Shown here one piece after another: positions 47,408-59,774 of a DNA stretch of 64,000 bases; the first letter of the stretch is position 1, and each line of letters opens with the position of its first letter. Under the pieces are notes generated by a model, which had not been told where the DNA came from, did no database searches, and was given only the letters and a program-made list of their open reading frames with translations. Source of the stretch: Muricea muricata (Eukaryota; Cnidaria; Anthozoa; Malacalcyonacea; Plexauridae); contig OY979717.1 in assembly GCA_963855995.1 (NCBI GenBank), positions 25,439,746 to 25,503,745 on the forward strand, read 5' to 3'. The position numbers and the translations under genes are program-made.

Positions 47408-48780
47408 TAGTGTAAAAACAATAAAATATTTGAAACGAACGTTTTCAGTGTAGGCTAATTGCGATACTCACTCTTGCCAGAAGACGTCTAGATATGCGTG
47501 CATATAGAATGTTCTTTATGGTATTGGTAACTGTCAGACTGGCGTGATAGGTTACTGAGAAATGTGCTTGTCTCACAACTCATATTCCAATACGATGCTC
47601 TATTTCACTGACAAAGCAATATCGTCTGAGTAAGTCTTTGCAACATGGGAGAGTTTCTCCAGCACGAAAATTTCCATGCCCCAATTTCAGACTCTGGCCA
47701 AGAGCCTGTTGTAAAATGGTAGGCAATTCATTTGATATTCTTGCTCTTTTAATCTCATCATCCCCCCCCCTTTTTTATTCCTTTGTGCCACCTTCTTTTT
47801 TTTCCCTTTCACTTGAGGGTCATTCCATGTGAATTCAACACGGAAAACACCAGCATGACACCAACCCATCTCAGAATTTAACCAAAATTACAACAAATGA
47901 AGATATTAGTTAGACATGAATTGATGAAAGCCTTGCAAATTTTGCCTCAATATCTCTACTGGTTCCTAGGATATTGGCTTTTCTATTTGTGGACCAAAAT
48001 AGGTGTCAGTAAAGCCGTCTATATCATAATATACCACATTTTTTAGTTTTGCAAGATACTCATTTGTTTCAGACATAAAAAATAACCTTTTCTAAACACG
48101 TTATGACACTTTTGACATCATATTCTAATTTGGGGTACTTCAAAATGGTAAACTAGCAATTTTCATGCTTAACGGTTAGTTGACACGAAATTACAATCGA
48201 AATACCATACATTTTTGTTTCACATACATATCAAACATTTTCCATTTTGACAAGGTACGACCAATATAAATTTCGGTGTGATTTTGGTGTTCAACGGCGT
48301 TGCGGGATGCGCTCGCGATACAGGCGTGGCAGAAAATGGAAAAGTCAGCCCATATTCGGGATCTCAAATTGCGTCCCGCGCGCGCGTCTCGCAATGCCGT
48401 AGAACACCAAAATGCCGGGGATAGGGCAGGTGTCAGATGCTCATATGATATTGATTACTCTTGCCAAGTTTTGAGTTGCTGTTTTGCATATTTACTGAAT
48501 AATTCGCTAACAAAGAAAAGAAGTAAGTAACTAAGGCATTTTCTGAAATAGTGATACCCCGCCCTATTGGGGAACAATTCCATTTTAACTTTACTGTATA
48601 CCGGTATTGTCTTTTAGTATAAATTTCCAGGTGACTGTTGATTTTTCCACATTCTAATTGGTCAAGATTCACTGTCTCTGAAGTGACAGTGTTTTTTTCA
48701 TACAGTAATAAATTTGAAATGAATTTTTGTAAAGTTTAGTTGATTATCATTTGCAAACTAATATTTCTATTATTTGTCTA
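47408..48780. other. Non-coding
   Basis: No gene recognised. A near-palindromic region lies around 48285-48405 (TTCAACGGCGTTGCGGGATGCG against its approximate inverse). Confidence 0.4.
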
Positions 48781-48896
48781 TTTAACAATTAGTCGCCTCA
48801 GGCTCGGTGATTACAAGCGTACGATGTAGTCACTTCACCTTCAGCTCAGTGAATATAGGCTTGTAATCAACTTGCCTTTGCCGATTAATTGTTAAA
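48781..48896. mobile_element. Short MITE, TA target duplication
   Basis: TTTAACAATTAGTCG at the left is inverted at the right (CGATTAATTGTTAAA), and GTGATTACAAGC is inverted as CTTGTAATCAAC. TA flanks both ends. It is 116 bp long. Confidence 0.75.
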
Positions 48897-48935
48897 TACT
48901 GTAGACCTGATAAATGTATTTTTCCATGTTGCCAG

Positions 48936-49336
48936 ACTTCAAATTACTTCTGAGCTCCAGGCTGCACGCTTTCCTTCATTTTTATATACCCTTGTTGAAC
49001 TGATTTTGAATGACCTCCTCAACATCAAGCAGTTAGCCCTGGTTCAAACTTGTTCAATGGATCAGGGATTACTTCTTCTGGCCAATACGTGTGATTAAGT
49101 GAATTCTACACCAATGCAAAAGCAATATAATATTTGTCTTATATTTTACTTTGTTCACATATTCATTCTTAGATGTGAGAAGGAGAAAATCTCTGATTCT
49201 TACAACAAGTGTGAACCAGGCTTTAATCAATACCTTGCCATACATTGATGGCAGATCTGGTTTTCAGGCTGGAACTTTTCCACAGAGACCAAACAAAATT
49301 ATTTTACTTCTGATGAAACAATGGGAAAAAAATTGA
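48936..49336 (+). CDS. Two exon-like segments, end of an unrecognised gene
   Basis: First segment: about 48936-49090, acceptor CATGTTGCCAG, encoding TSELQAARFPSFLYTLVELI and QLALVQTCSMDQGLLLLAN. Second: 49173-49336, acceptor ATTCATTCTTAG, ending in TGA. If the first donor is GTGATT at 49091, the two join into one open reading (RRRKSLILTTSVNQALINTL, GRSGFQAGTFPQRPNKI). If it is GTGTGA at 49089, the second part ends sooner. The helical leucine-rich composition looks like coding sequence. I recognise no family. Confidence 0.4.
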
Positions 49337-50671
49337 CTCAATTGTGGCTTCCGATAATAAGAGCAAGTTTGTATACAATATTTCAATACTCACCACACAC
49401 TTTAATAAGTTTTCAGACAAAATTTGATTTTCTTATATAAGATTTCTTATGCCCAATCCTAGGAAACATCATAATTTATTAGTAAAAACCAAAATCAACA
49501 TAGATAACCATGATTGGACCATAGGTGAAATTCCAGAAACTCTATAAAATGTTGTCGCAAAAATTCAACCTCATTTTTCCTATTAAACAAGATTAATTTG
49601 ATCATTTGTGTGAAATTTTAAGTGATTTTTGAGAGATATGATGTCAAGTTTCCAATACTGATCGAGATGAAATGGCCAATCTATTTATAACAGACCTCCT
49701 TCCTCCCTCCTCCCAAAGATGCAATTCTCAAACTTTCCAGTCTGGCCCTCGCCTATGAGGTCTATCCACAGTCACCTTGTATGCTTGCAGTCACCCCATA
49801 AGATAAGTTACTAACCTCTAGTGGATACTGTTTTTCCTTAGATAACAAATATTTTCAAGGACTTTAATATGAATTGCATTGATATTTCCATTTAATATAT
49901 AATTCATAATTGTCAATTATCAAACTCGTTAATAATTCGTAAAGGAAATTGAAAGATATGGAAAAATATCAACCAAAAATGATCAGGCTTTGTGTTGGCC
50001 TTTTGAAAACAAAAGCAATCATTTTTATGATTCGTTCTTTGGAAAACCAATTTCTATAGTTTACATATTGTCTTTCGTTGTTATAACCAACCAATCACAA
50101 AGCTTGTTAGCAGAGTTTGATGTCGACCAGGGATGATTATAAGATTTTTTCAAAACAAAAATCTTCTTAATTCTTATAATCATTATAAGAAGATTTAAGA
50201 CAATATAAGAAGATTTTCGACTTTGAAATAAGAATGTGACGACGTCATCAACATTGACAACTAGAAATCCCTTTTGAAAACTTATTGTATAAAAAACTTA
50301 AACACTAATGAATTGACTGTTTATTTGTTATGTTTTAAAACCTAAAATGTACAAGTAACAGGGGTCATCTGTGATCTTGAAGAACTATTTTTTAGTTGTG
50401 GTCCACTTCCATTTTAAGATGGCAGATAGAAAATTACTATGAGTTTAATACAGTACTTAAGAAATTGAGATGAGAAAGTGTTAAAACATTTTTATTTAAT
50501 GTTTATTTATTAACTTTATAAGAAGAATTTTCATCCAAATTAAAATCTTCTTAAAATAGTATAAGAAGATATAAGAAGAAATAATATAAGAAGATTTTGC
50601 ATCCCTGATATTGGCGACCCATTTATTCAGTGTCTGCATGCGCTGATACGCAGATTACTGCATGCAGTAAA
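49337..50671. other. AT-rich non-coding DNA
   Basis: It includes a cluster of repeated ATAAGAAGAT words (about 50130-50610). No gene seen. Confidence 0.5.
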
Positions 50672-51473
50672 CTTTCTCGCAATTTCCCAAGTTTTTAACA
50701 TTTACTTTTCCAACGTTGCATCCTTTTCTGTATCAGTGTACAGTTGATACTCGTGCAAAGCACTCGTGATCTGTATAGACTAATATTGTATTAAAGCATT
50801 ACTAATAGTATACAATAACATATAGTGTAATACCAAAAAAGTACGTTTATTACATGAAATGTAAAGAAAAAATCATTTCGAACAATTTAACATACCTTCT
50901 GGATCAATCTAGTGAAATTCAGACATATTCCTGCAGGGTGACCAGGGCCAATAATTTAAGATTTACTTTACAATTTCAAGTGAAATCTGAATTTAAATCT
51001 CCTAAACACATCAGTAACACACAGGAAAGCAACTTTTGAAACAATTCTTTAAAATATCAACGGATTCACGTTAACATTCCCAGAGATATTCAATAAAAAA
51101 ATTTAAAAAAACCAAAATATATTTTGTATTTTCCGCCAGTTTGAAAACAAAACTCACACTGGGCCCAGTCTTTTCCCTTTGTTACCGTCGTTGCGACAAA
51201 TAATGAACGCGCAGAACTAAAACAAACAATTTGTTTGTTCGACTAAATTTTGATCTTGGCAAGAACGGTCAAATCCATCACCACATCTGAAAGCAAATCT
51301 CAAAATTTGTAAAATTGCAAAAGTTTGGTAGCAAATGTAGTAAAATATGAAAAATGTGCAAAATTCTGTGTATATTTGTATAATAAAGCAAGGAAATTGT
51401 TAGCATATTTCAGACGCGAAAATGGTAATGGTAATACTTTGCAATTTCACCAATCATAAGGTACTCTTTCTAC

Positions 51474-51598
51474 CTGCAGTTTGTAAAAGACGTCTCTAGT
51501 TAAAGTACACAATTCGCCACACAAGACATCTTGGTTAATGGGCCAAACCCGTTGCACGAATTCTGCAACCTCCCCATCAAAAAATTTAGCAGTCCTTC
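51474..51598 (-). CDS. Exon of an unrecognised gene, duplicated in the window
   Basis: A minus-strand exon with acceptor GTCTTGTATAG and donor CTGCAG|GTAGAA. It is open throughout and encodes RTAKFFDGEVAEFVQRVWPI and then NQDVLCGELCTLTRDVFYKL. Length is 125 bp; it enters with two bases of a split codon and ends in phase 0. The copy near 60597-60712 has frame-disrupting changes in the first third. I cannot name the family. A 35-base exon-like piece near 50895-50932 (donor GTATGT) may be its downstream neighbour. Confidence 0.5.
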
Positions 51599-52029
51599 CT
51601 ATACAAGACACACATAACACAAAAAAATGAATAAAAGTCGATACGATTGATTACTATTGCATCTATTTACATATAAATATATGTATATTAATATTGCATT
51701 AAATATCGTATATAAGCACTCGTAATTCAATACTTCAATTTTAAGATGAACCTTATAAATCGTATAGTAAAACAACAAGCCCTCTCCTCAACAATATGCA
51801 CGCGGCCACGCGTGTCTTTAAAAGCACGCCCAAACAAATTAAATACCCCATAAGTTTACATTACTGTCCATTACAACACCATTTGACAAACATGAACTTT
51901 TCCAATTCTTTTTTTCTTCACTTTTTCAACCTAAAAGATCCACTCAATATCCCGCATCAACTGCAGCTCAACCAGTTACTGGTTCTCAATTGCGAAAGAT
52001 ATCTTGAGAAATCTAGTTGCATCTAATAT

Positions 52030-52265
52030 TCCCAAGCGTCTTTCGAAAGAATGCCGCAGTTAAATTGCTCCTAGCCTGTGTCGTCTGTTAGACATCTCGC
52101 TCAACTCAGGTCGAATTACTTCTGAGTGGAAATCTGCGGATGTTACTCCTATCCACAAGAGAGAGTCAAAAGAATCAGCAGAAAATTGCCGACATATCTC
52201 TCTTTTACTCATCATCTGTAACGTTTTGGAGCTATGTGTCTAATGAGAAATTTTACTAACACGTT
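52030..52265 (+). pseudogene. LINE RT fragment in left duplicated block
   Basis: The plus-strand reading has LCRLLDISLNSGRITSEWKS, then ADVTPIHKRESKES and NCRHISLLLIICNVLELCV. This is the RT segment with EWK.A.VTPI.K..S....NYRPISLL in jockey/CR1 LINEs. The Arg-Pro of RPISLL is lost. It is isolated and decayed. Confidence 0.8.
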
Positions 52266-54419
52266 GAGCACTTTTAAGAGAATGTCAATATTAGCATTTT
52301 TCCTCCTATTATTATTATTATCATCCTGACAACACCGTACCACCCCTGACAACACGGTACCGAAAAACCTGTCCGACATACCACAGGTACCACTTGGACA
52401 TAAGTCAATCAGTGACAACTGGTATATTTTTTGTCATAGCTAACACTTTTCTTGCAATCAGCAATTAATTCACAACCTCGACCAAGCCCAAAACGTTTCA
52501 AGCCATGGTAAGGATGGCCACATGGATTGGAAACACTTTACCCTGATCACTACACTATATGGAGGCTTTCACGAAAACGAATTGCTGTTTATTCTACTTT
52601 AATCTTTCTCATCTTAACAACGCGCAATGCACGTCAACGAAGGGCTGAAAGGATTCAAAGCGGGGAGAGGGATTGATCTTAGCCCTATGGATTACAAACA
52701 CGTTACCCTTAACCACTATACTATGGTGGCTACAACGAAAACGATTTGCCGTTCATTCTATTTAAACCTTCGCATCTAAACAGTGTGTTTGTATGTTAAC
52801 CAAGGCCAAAACGATTCTGGGCAGGGAGAGCGTTCAATATTAGATTCATTAATTGGTAACACTTCATCTTGACTACCATACTATGGCACCTAACACGTAA
52901 ACGATGTATACCGTTTATTCTACTTAAACCTTTCTCATCTGAACAACGCGCAATGTATGTTAACGAAGGCGAAAAGAATTGAAGGCAGGAGGAGAGATCG
53001 ACCTCAGGTGTTTGGATTTGCAACACCTTGCCTGGACCATTATACTATAGTGGTTATCACAAATGCCTTTTACAGTTTATTCTACTTATACACGTTTCTG
53101 ATGAGAAAGGTTCAAGTACAATAAACGCAAAACCGTTTTCAAGGCAGTCACTATAGTATAGTCGGCAAGGTAAAGTGTTTAATTCCAACCCGTAGAGCTA
53201 AGATCGATCTCTCTCCCTGCCCTGAACCTTTTGGTTTTCTTTAGCATACATAGGGCTTTGTTAGGATGAGAAAAGTTTAAGTAGAATAAACGGTAACTTG
53301 TTTTGGCGGTAGCCACCATAGTACAGTGGGCAAAGTAAACTGTCACCAAATCATGGAGCTGAGATTCACTCCATCTCGAATCCTCTTGGCCTTCCTGAAC
53401 ATATATAGTGCGTTGTTTAGATGAGAAAGGTTTAAGTTGAATAAACGGCACTCTTTTTTCGTGCTAGTCACCATAACATGGTGGTCAAGTTTATGGGTTT
53501 CCAATTCATCGATCCACAAAGTGTTACTAATCCATGTGGGTAAGATCGATCCCACACTTAGCCTAGAACATTATTGCCTTTGAACATAGTGCGTTGTTTA
53601 GATGAGAAAGGTTTAAGTAGAACAAACGACACTTCGTTTTCGCGACAAACACTATAGTATAATGGTCACACCCGTCACCACAGGGTAAAGTGTTAGCAAA
53701 CACCATTGGGGCTGAGATCAATCCTCTCCCTGCCTTGAATGTATGTGGATGGAAATAATATTGAACTTACAAATATTATTTCATATGTGCATTTCATGCC
53801 TTCTTTCTTTATCTTCACTATAGCAAATGTCAGGGCATAATCGGCACAACACTGTCTTTGAACACAAGGTTCTGATATGGCACAGCCTGTCAGAATTAGC
53901 AGAGGTGCCACTTGGAGATAAGCTCAAGTGGTGAAAGCCTTTACAATTTTTGTCATAGCTAACGCTTTTCTTGCAATCATAAATTCATAGCCGCGACGAA
54001 GCCCAAAACGATTCAAGACAGGGAAAGGTCGATATTAGCCCCATTGATTGGTGACACTTTACCTTGACCACTGTACTATGGTAGCTACAAAGAAAACAAA
54101 TTACCGTTCATTCTACTTTATCTTTTCTCAACTAAGCAACGCGCTATGTATGTTTACGAAGGGCGAAGGGATTCAAGAAGGGATCAATCTCAGTCATCTG
54201 GATTGTAACCTTGATATTAGATATAAATATCACTGCTCTAGGAACTAAACCTGGAGACCAAAGTAGATTCCGCCTGAGGAGAATATCCACTTGAAATATA
54301 CATAAATTTAATTTCTTGGTTTGTTGTGTCCATTGTATTGACCCTCAACTTCTTGCCCTTTTTAAACTTACTTAAACCTTAAACTCCCCCCCCCCCAACA
54401 CTTTTTTGAAATTTACGGT

Positions 54420-54910
54420 TCAGTATTCGCCTCCTACGTAAAGAAACACCTTATGCTTTCATTTGTTCTTGTGATAAAAAATATGCCCCAGGGACGCTAT
54501 TCTTGATGTTATCGAAAGATACAAAACGTTTCAACCACTGGGATATATACATCGATGATCTATATAAGTATTGCTCACAGCTGCAGCAGTCACTTCTGTA
54601 TTTGTCATTTTAATTTCCAGGGTCAGGAAAATGTCTGTAACAGTTAATGTCCTCTCTAGAGTTAGGAAACTGAAGTCCGCTGTACGAAAGGCGAAACTTT
54701 CTGAACATGTTCAGTAACTGGTAAAACCCATATTAAAGTTCACCATATTCAAGCACGGCTCACTTTCGTCAATTTCATCAATGATTTACCGAACTTCATT
54801 GTAAAAGTAACTCAAACAATCCTGTATGCCGACGACACAAAATTGCACGATAGAATCCCCTCTACTAACGACTGTGAACGTTTACAAGAATCATTGGAAA
54901 TCTAGATCGT
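54420..54910 (+). pseudogene. LINE RT catalytic fragment in the array, copy 1
   Basis: The reading contains FINDLPNFIVKV, LYADDTKLHDRIPSTNDCER and LQESLE, the RT catalytic block (YADD at about 54826) of a jockey/CR1-type LINE. It is preceded by the repeat words GGTTCAGTATTCGCCTCCTA (54417). It stops soon after. Copies at 55797 and 57350 show that it is part of a higher-order repeat. Confidence 0.8.
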
Positions 54911-55796
54911 ACATCGAAAATCTAATCTAATCTAGTGCACATACGTACCCACGCGAAAAATATTAATTCGATCCAAAATAAAAACAGCCGTATCTTTTTT
55001 CTGGTGCACTTTGGCGGTTTTCCCATCCGCAAATTTCAGGAAAGAACCCCCCCTACTATTTTTCCCACTTATTACTATGTCAACACTATCCTTGTTCAAT
55101 CGGTGAAAACTGGTATATTTTTGTCATAGCTAACACTTTTCTTGCAAGCAGCAATTAATTCATAACCTCGACGAAGCCAAAAAATATTCAAACCATGGTA
55201 AGGATCGATCTTGGCCACATGGATTGGGACACTTCAACCTGATAACCCCACTATGAAGGCTTTCACGAAAACGAATTGCCGTTTACTCTACTTAACTCTT
55301 TCTCATCTTAACAATGCGCTATGTATGATTACGAAGGCCAAAAGGATTCAAGGCGGGGAGAGGGATCGAACTTAGCCCCATGGATTAGATACAATGTTAC
55401 CCTTGCCACTATACTATGGTGGCTATAACGAAGACGATTTGCCGTTCATTCTATTTAAGCCTTCGCATCTAAACAGTGTGTTTGTATGTTAACCAAGGCC
55501 AAAACGATTCAAGGCACGGAGAGGGATCGAACTTCACCCCATGCCGTTACAAACACGTTACTTTGACCGCTGCATATGCATTGTGGCTAGAACGAAAACG
55601 ATTTGCTGTTCATTCTATTTAAACCTTCGCATCCAAGCAGTGCGTTTATATGTTAACAAAGGCCAAAACGATTCAAGGCAGGGAGTGGAATCGACATTAG
55701 ACCAATGAATTGGTAACACTTTATCTTGACCACTATACAATGGTAGCTACCACGTAAAAGTTGTACTGTTCATTCTACTTAAATCTTTCTATACGG

Positions 55797-56290
55797 TTCA
55801 GTATTCGCCTCCTACGTAAAGAAACACCTTACGGCTTCATTTGTTTTTGTGATAAAAAAATATGCCCAAGGGACGCTATTATTAATGTTATCGAAAGATA
55901 CAAAACGTTTCAACCACTGGCATATATACATCGATGATCTATATAAGTATTCCTCAAAGCTGCAGCAGTCACTTCGGTATTTGTCATTTTAATTTCCAGG
56001 GTCAGGAAAATGTCTGTAACAGTTAATGTCCTCTCTAGAGTTAGGAAACCGAAGTCGGCTGTACGAAAGGCAAAACTTTCTGAACATGTTCAGTAACTGG
56101 TAAAACCCATATTAAAGTTCACCATATTCAAGCGCGGCTCACTTTCGTCATTTTCATCAATGATTTCCCGGACTTCATTGTAAGAGTAACTGAAACAACC
56201 CTGTATGCCGACGACAGAAAATTGCTCGATAGAATCCCCTCTACCAACGACTGTGAACGTTTACAAGAATCATTGAAAATCTAGATCGCT
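55797..56290 (+). pseudogene. LINE RT catalytic fragment in the array, copy 2
   Basis: Same block as 54420-54910, about 1.38 kb further on. The reading has YADDRKLLDRIPSTNDCER. Decayed and isolated. Confidence 0.8.
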
Positions 56291-57691
56291 GGACTGCACA
56301 TACGTACCCACGCGAAAAATATTAATTCCATCCAAAATAAAAACAGCCACATCTTTTCTGGTGCACTTTGGCGGTTTTCACATCCGCAAATTTCAGGAAA
56401 GAATCGTCTCCTACTTTTTTTCCCACCTATTACTCTGACAAACACTATCCTGACAAACACTATCCTTGAACCAAAGGGTCCGTGTTACCGAAAAGCCTGT
56501 CCTACAAGGTACCACTTGGACATAAGTTCAACCGGTGAAAGCTGGTATATTTTTTGTCATAGCTAACACTTTTCTTGCAAGCAGCAATTAATTCATAACC
56601 TCGACGACGCCCAAAAGTATTCAAGCCATGGTAAGGATTGGAAACACTTTACCCTGATCTCTACACTATGGAGGCTTTCACGAAAACAAACTGCTGTTTA
56701 TTCTACTTTAATCTTTCTCATCTTAACAACGCGCTATAGAAAATGTCAGGGCATAATCGGCCCAACACTAACTCTATTTGAACACAAAATTCCGATACGG
56801 CACAACCTGTCAGAATTAGCAGAGGTGCCACTTGGAGATAAGCTCAAGTGGTGAAAGCCTTTACAATTTTTACCATAGCTAACGCTTTTCTCGCAATCTT
56901 GAATTCATAGCCCCGACAAAGCCTAAAACGATTCAAGAGTAGACAGGGAAAGGATCGATATTAGCCCCATTGATTGGTAACACTTTGGCTTGACCATTGT
57001 ACTATGGTAGCTAAAAAGAAAACAAATTATCGCTTATTCTACTTAATCTTTTCTCAACTAAGCAGCACGCTTTGTATGTTTACGAAGGGCAAAGGGATTC
57101 AAGAAGGCATCAATCTCAGTCATCTGGATTGTAACCTTGATATTACATATAAATATCGTTGCTCTAGGAATTAAACCTGGAGACCCAAGTAGATACCGGT
57201 TGAGGAGAATATCCACTTGAAATATACATAAATTTAATTGCTTGGTGTGTTGTGTCCATTGTATGACCCTCAACTTCTTGCCCATTCTAAACTTACTTAA
57301 ACCTTAAACTCCCCCCCCCCCCTACCCAACACATTTTTGAAATTTACGGTTCAGTATTCGCCTCCTACGTAAAGAAACACCTTATGCCTTCATTTGTTCT
57401 TGTGATAAAAAAATATGCCTCAGGGTCGCTATTCTTGATGTTATCGAAAGATACAAAACGTTTCAACCAAACTCAGGAAAATGTCTGTAACAGTTAATGC
57501 CCTCTCTAGAGTTAGGAAACTGAAGTCGGCTGAACGAAAGGCGAAACTTTCTGAACATGTTCAGTAACTGGTAAAACCCATATTAAAGTTCACCATATTT
57601 AAGCACGGCTCACTCCCGTCATTTTCATCAATGATTTCCCGGACTTCATTGTAAAAGTAACTGAAACATCCCTGTATGCCGACGACGCTTG

Positions 57692-58121
57692 TTTCGAAAC
57701 CGTAGACAGTCAGTCGCATCATTGATGGTCAGTCGCATCATTGATCTCGTTCCCAGATTCCACTCGTGTCGATTAGTCGAAGTTTCATTACAAATAGAAA
57801 TTGTTTCGACGGTTTCCAGCAAACTCGTTGTTAGCTCAGTCGTCTGGGCGTGCGACTTGAAATAGATTGGGCAGGGGTTCGAATCCCATCCGAGGCTTTT
57901 TTATTTTTAAAGTTCGTCAAACTTTTTTCTTATATCTTTTTACTTTTAGACGATTTTTGTAAGGATTAGGTTTAGGGTTTGGGTCAGGGACTGGATTATT
58001 TAAAATTTTAAAAAGAAAAATCTATTAGTTTTATCAGACACATAGGCTTAAGATCGAGACAATAATGCCACCGACCATTACTGACCATCAATGATGCGAC
58101 TGACTGTCTACGGTTTCGAAA
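57692..58121. mobile_element. Element with perfect 42-bp inverted ends and a tRNA-like core
   Basis: 57692-57733 is the exact inverse of 58080-58121 (starting TTTCGAAACCGTAGACAGTC). The inner part of the left end is repeated directly (GTCAGTCGCATCATTGAT twice). It interrupts an RT fragment. The word CGACGAC stands on both sides, a likely target duplication of 7-9 bp. A tRNA-like sequence with both Pol III boxes lies inside, followed by T6, and a telomere-like G-rich stretch lies at 57961-57992. No protein is encoded. Confidence 0.85.
57823..57897 (+). tRNA. tRNA-like sequence (pseudo-tRNA, Ser-TGA-like anticodon loop)
   Basis: TTAGCTCAGTCGTCTGGGCG fits the D arm and box A. ACTTGAAAT has the TGA of tRNA-Ser anticodon loops. 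GGGGTTCGAATCCC is a perfect T arm and box B. TTTTTT follows as a Pol III terminator. The acceptor stem pairs only partly and the long variable arm of a Ser tRNA is missing, so I take it as a transposon-borne Pol III promoter rather than a working tRNA. Confidence 0.6.
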
Positions 58122-59774
58122 TTTGCGACGACACAAAATTGCACCATAAAATCACCTCTACCAACGACTGTGAACGTTTACAAGGATCATTGAAAATGTA
58201 GATCGCTGGAGTGCACATACGTACCCACGCGAAAAATATTAATTCCATCCAAAATAAAAACAGCCGTATCTTTTCTGGTGCACTTTGGCGGTTTTCACAT
58301 CCGAAAATTTCAGGAAAGAATCGCCCCAACTGTTTTCCCCACCTATTACTATGACAACACTATCCTTGTTCAATCGGCGAAAACTGGTATATTTTTGTCA
58401 TAGCTAACACTTTTCTTGCAAGCAGCAATTAATTCATAACCTCGACGAAGCCCAAAAATATTCAAGCCATTGTAAGAATCGATCTTGGCCACATGGATTG
58501 GAAACACTTTACCCTGATCTCTACACTATGGAGGCTTTCACGAAAACGAATTGCCGTTTTATTCTACTTAAATCTTTCTCAACTTAACAACGTGCTATGT
58601 ATATTAACGAAGGCTAAAAGGATTAAAGGCGGGAAGAGGGATCGAACTTAGCCACATGGAAACACGTTACCTTGACCACTATACAATGGTGGCTATCACA
58701 AAAACGATTTGCCGTTCATTCTATTTAAATCTTTGCATCTAAACATTGTGTTTGTATGTTAACGAAGGCCAAAACGATTCTAGGCAGGGAGAGGATTCGG
58801 TACTGGACCCATGAATTGGTAACACTTTATCTTGACCACTATACAATGGTAGCTACCGCATAAAAGTTGCGCCGTTCATTCTACTTAAATCTTTCTCATC
58901 TGAACAACACGCAATGTATGTTAACGAAGGCCAAAAGAATTCAAGCCAGGGAGAGGGTCGACGTCGGGCGTTTGGAATTGCAACACCTTGTCTTGACCAT
59001 TATACTATAGTGGTTATCACAAACACCTTTTACAGTTTATTCTACTTAAACGTTTCTGATGAGAAAGGTTAAAGTAGAATAAACGGAAAACCGTTTGCAA
59101 AGCAGTCACTGTAGTATAGTGGTCAAGATACAGTGTTTCCAAACCGCCTGTCCGACCACTCGGTACCACTTGGACATAAGTTCAATCGGTGAAAGCTGGT
59201 ATATTTTTTTGTCATAGCTAACACTTTTCTTGCAATCAGCAATTAATTCATAACCTCGACCAAGCCCAAAAAGATTCAAGCCATGGTGAGAATCGATCTT
59301 GGCCACATGGTTTGGAAACACTTTATCCTGATAACTACACTATGGAGGCTTTCACGAAAACGAATTGCCGTTTATTCTACTTAAATCTTTCTCGTCTTGT
59401 GTTAACGTTAACGAAGGCCAAAAGGATTCAAGGTGGGGGGAGGGATGGAACTTAGCCCCATGGATTAGAAACATGCTACCCTTGACCACTATACTATGGT
59501 GGCTATAACAAAAACGTTTTGCCGTTCATTCTATTTAAACCTTCACATCTTAACAGTGTGTTTATATGTGAACGAAGGCAAAAACGATTCTAGGCAGGGA
59601 GACTGGGAGAGGGATCGATATTAGACCCATGAATTGGTAACACTTTGTTGCAACACTATGTCTTGACCCTTATACTACAGCGGATACCACAAAATCCTTT
59701 AACAGTTTATTCTACTTAAGCGTTTCTGATAAGAAAGTTACATGTCAGTCACCATAGTCACATAGGATCATGGA

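Larger units (their letters stand above)
50672..52440. repeat. Segmental duplication, left copy (about 1.8 kb)
   Basis: Matches 59775-61560 in the same orientation with scattered substitutions and short indels. It carries the exon at 51474-51598 and an RT fragment. The two copies flank the satellite array. Confidence 0.85.
57350..58210 (+). pseudogene. LINE RT catalytic fragment in the array, copy 3, split by a TIR element
   Basis: Same block again, cut right after the YADD codons (57676-57686) by the element at 57692-58121. It resumes at about 58127 with the matching continuation. Confidence 0.8.
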
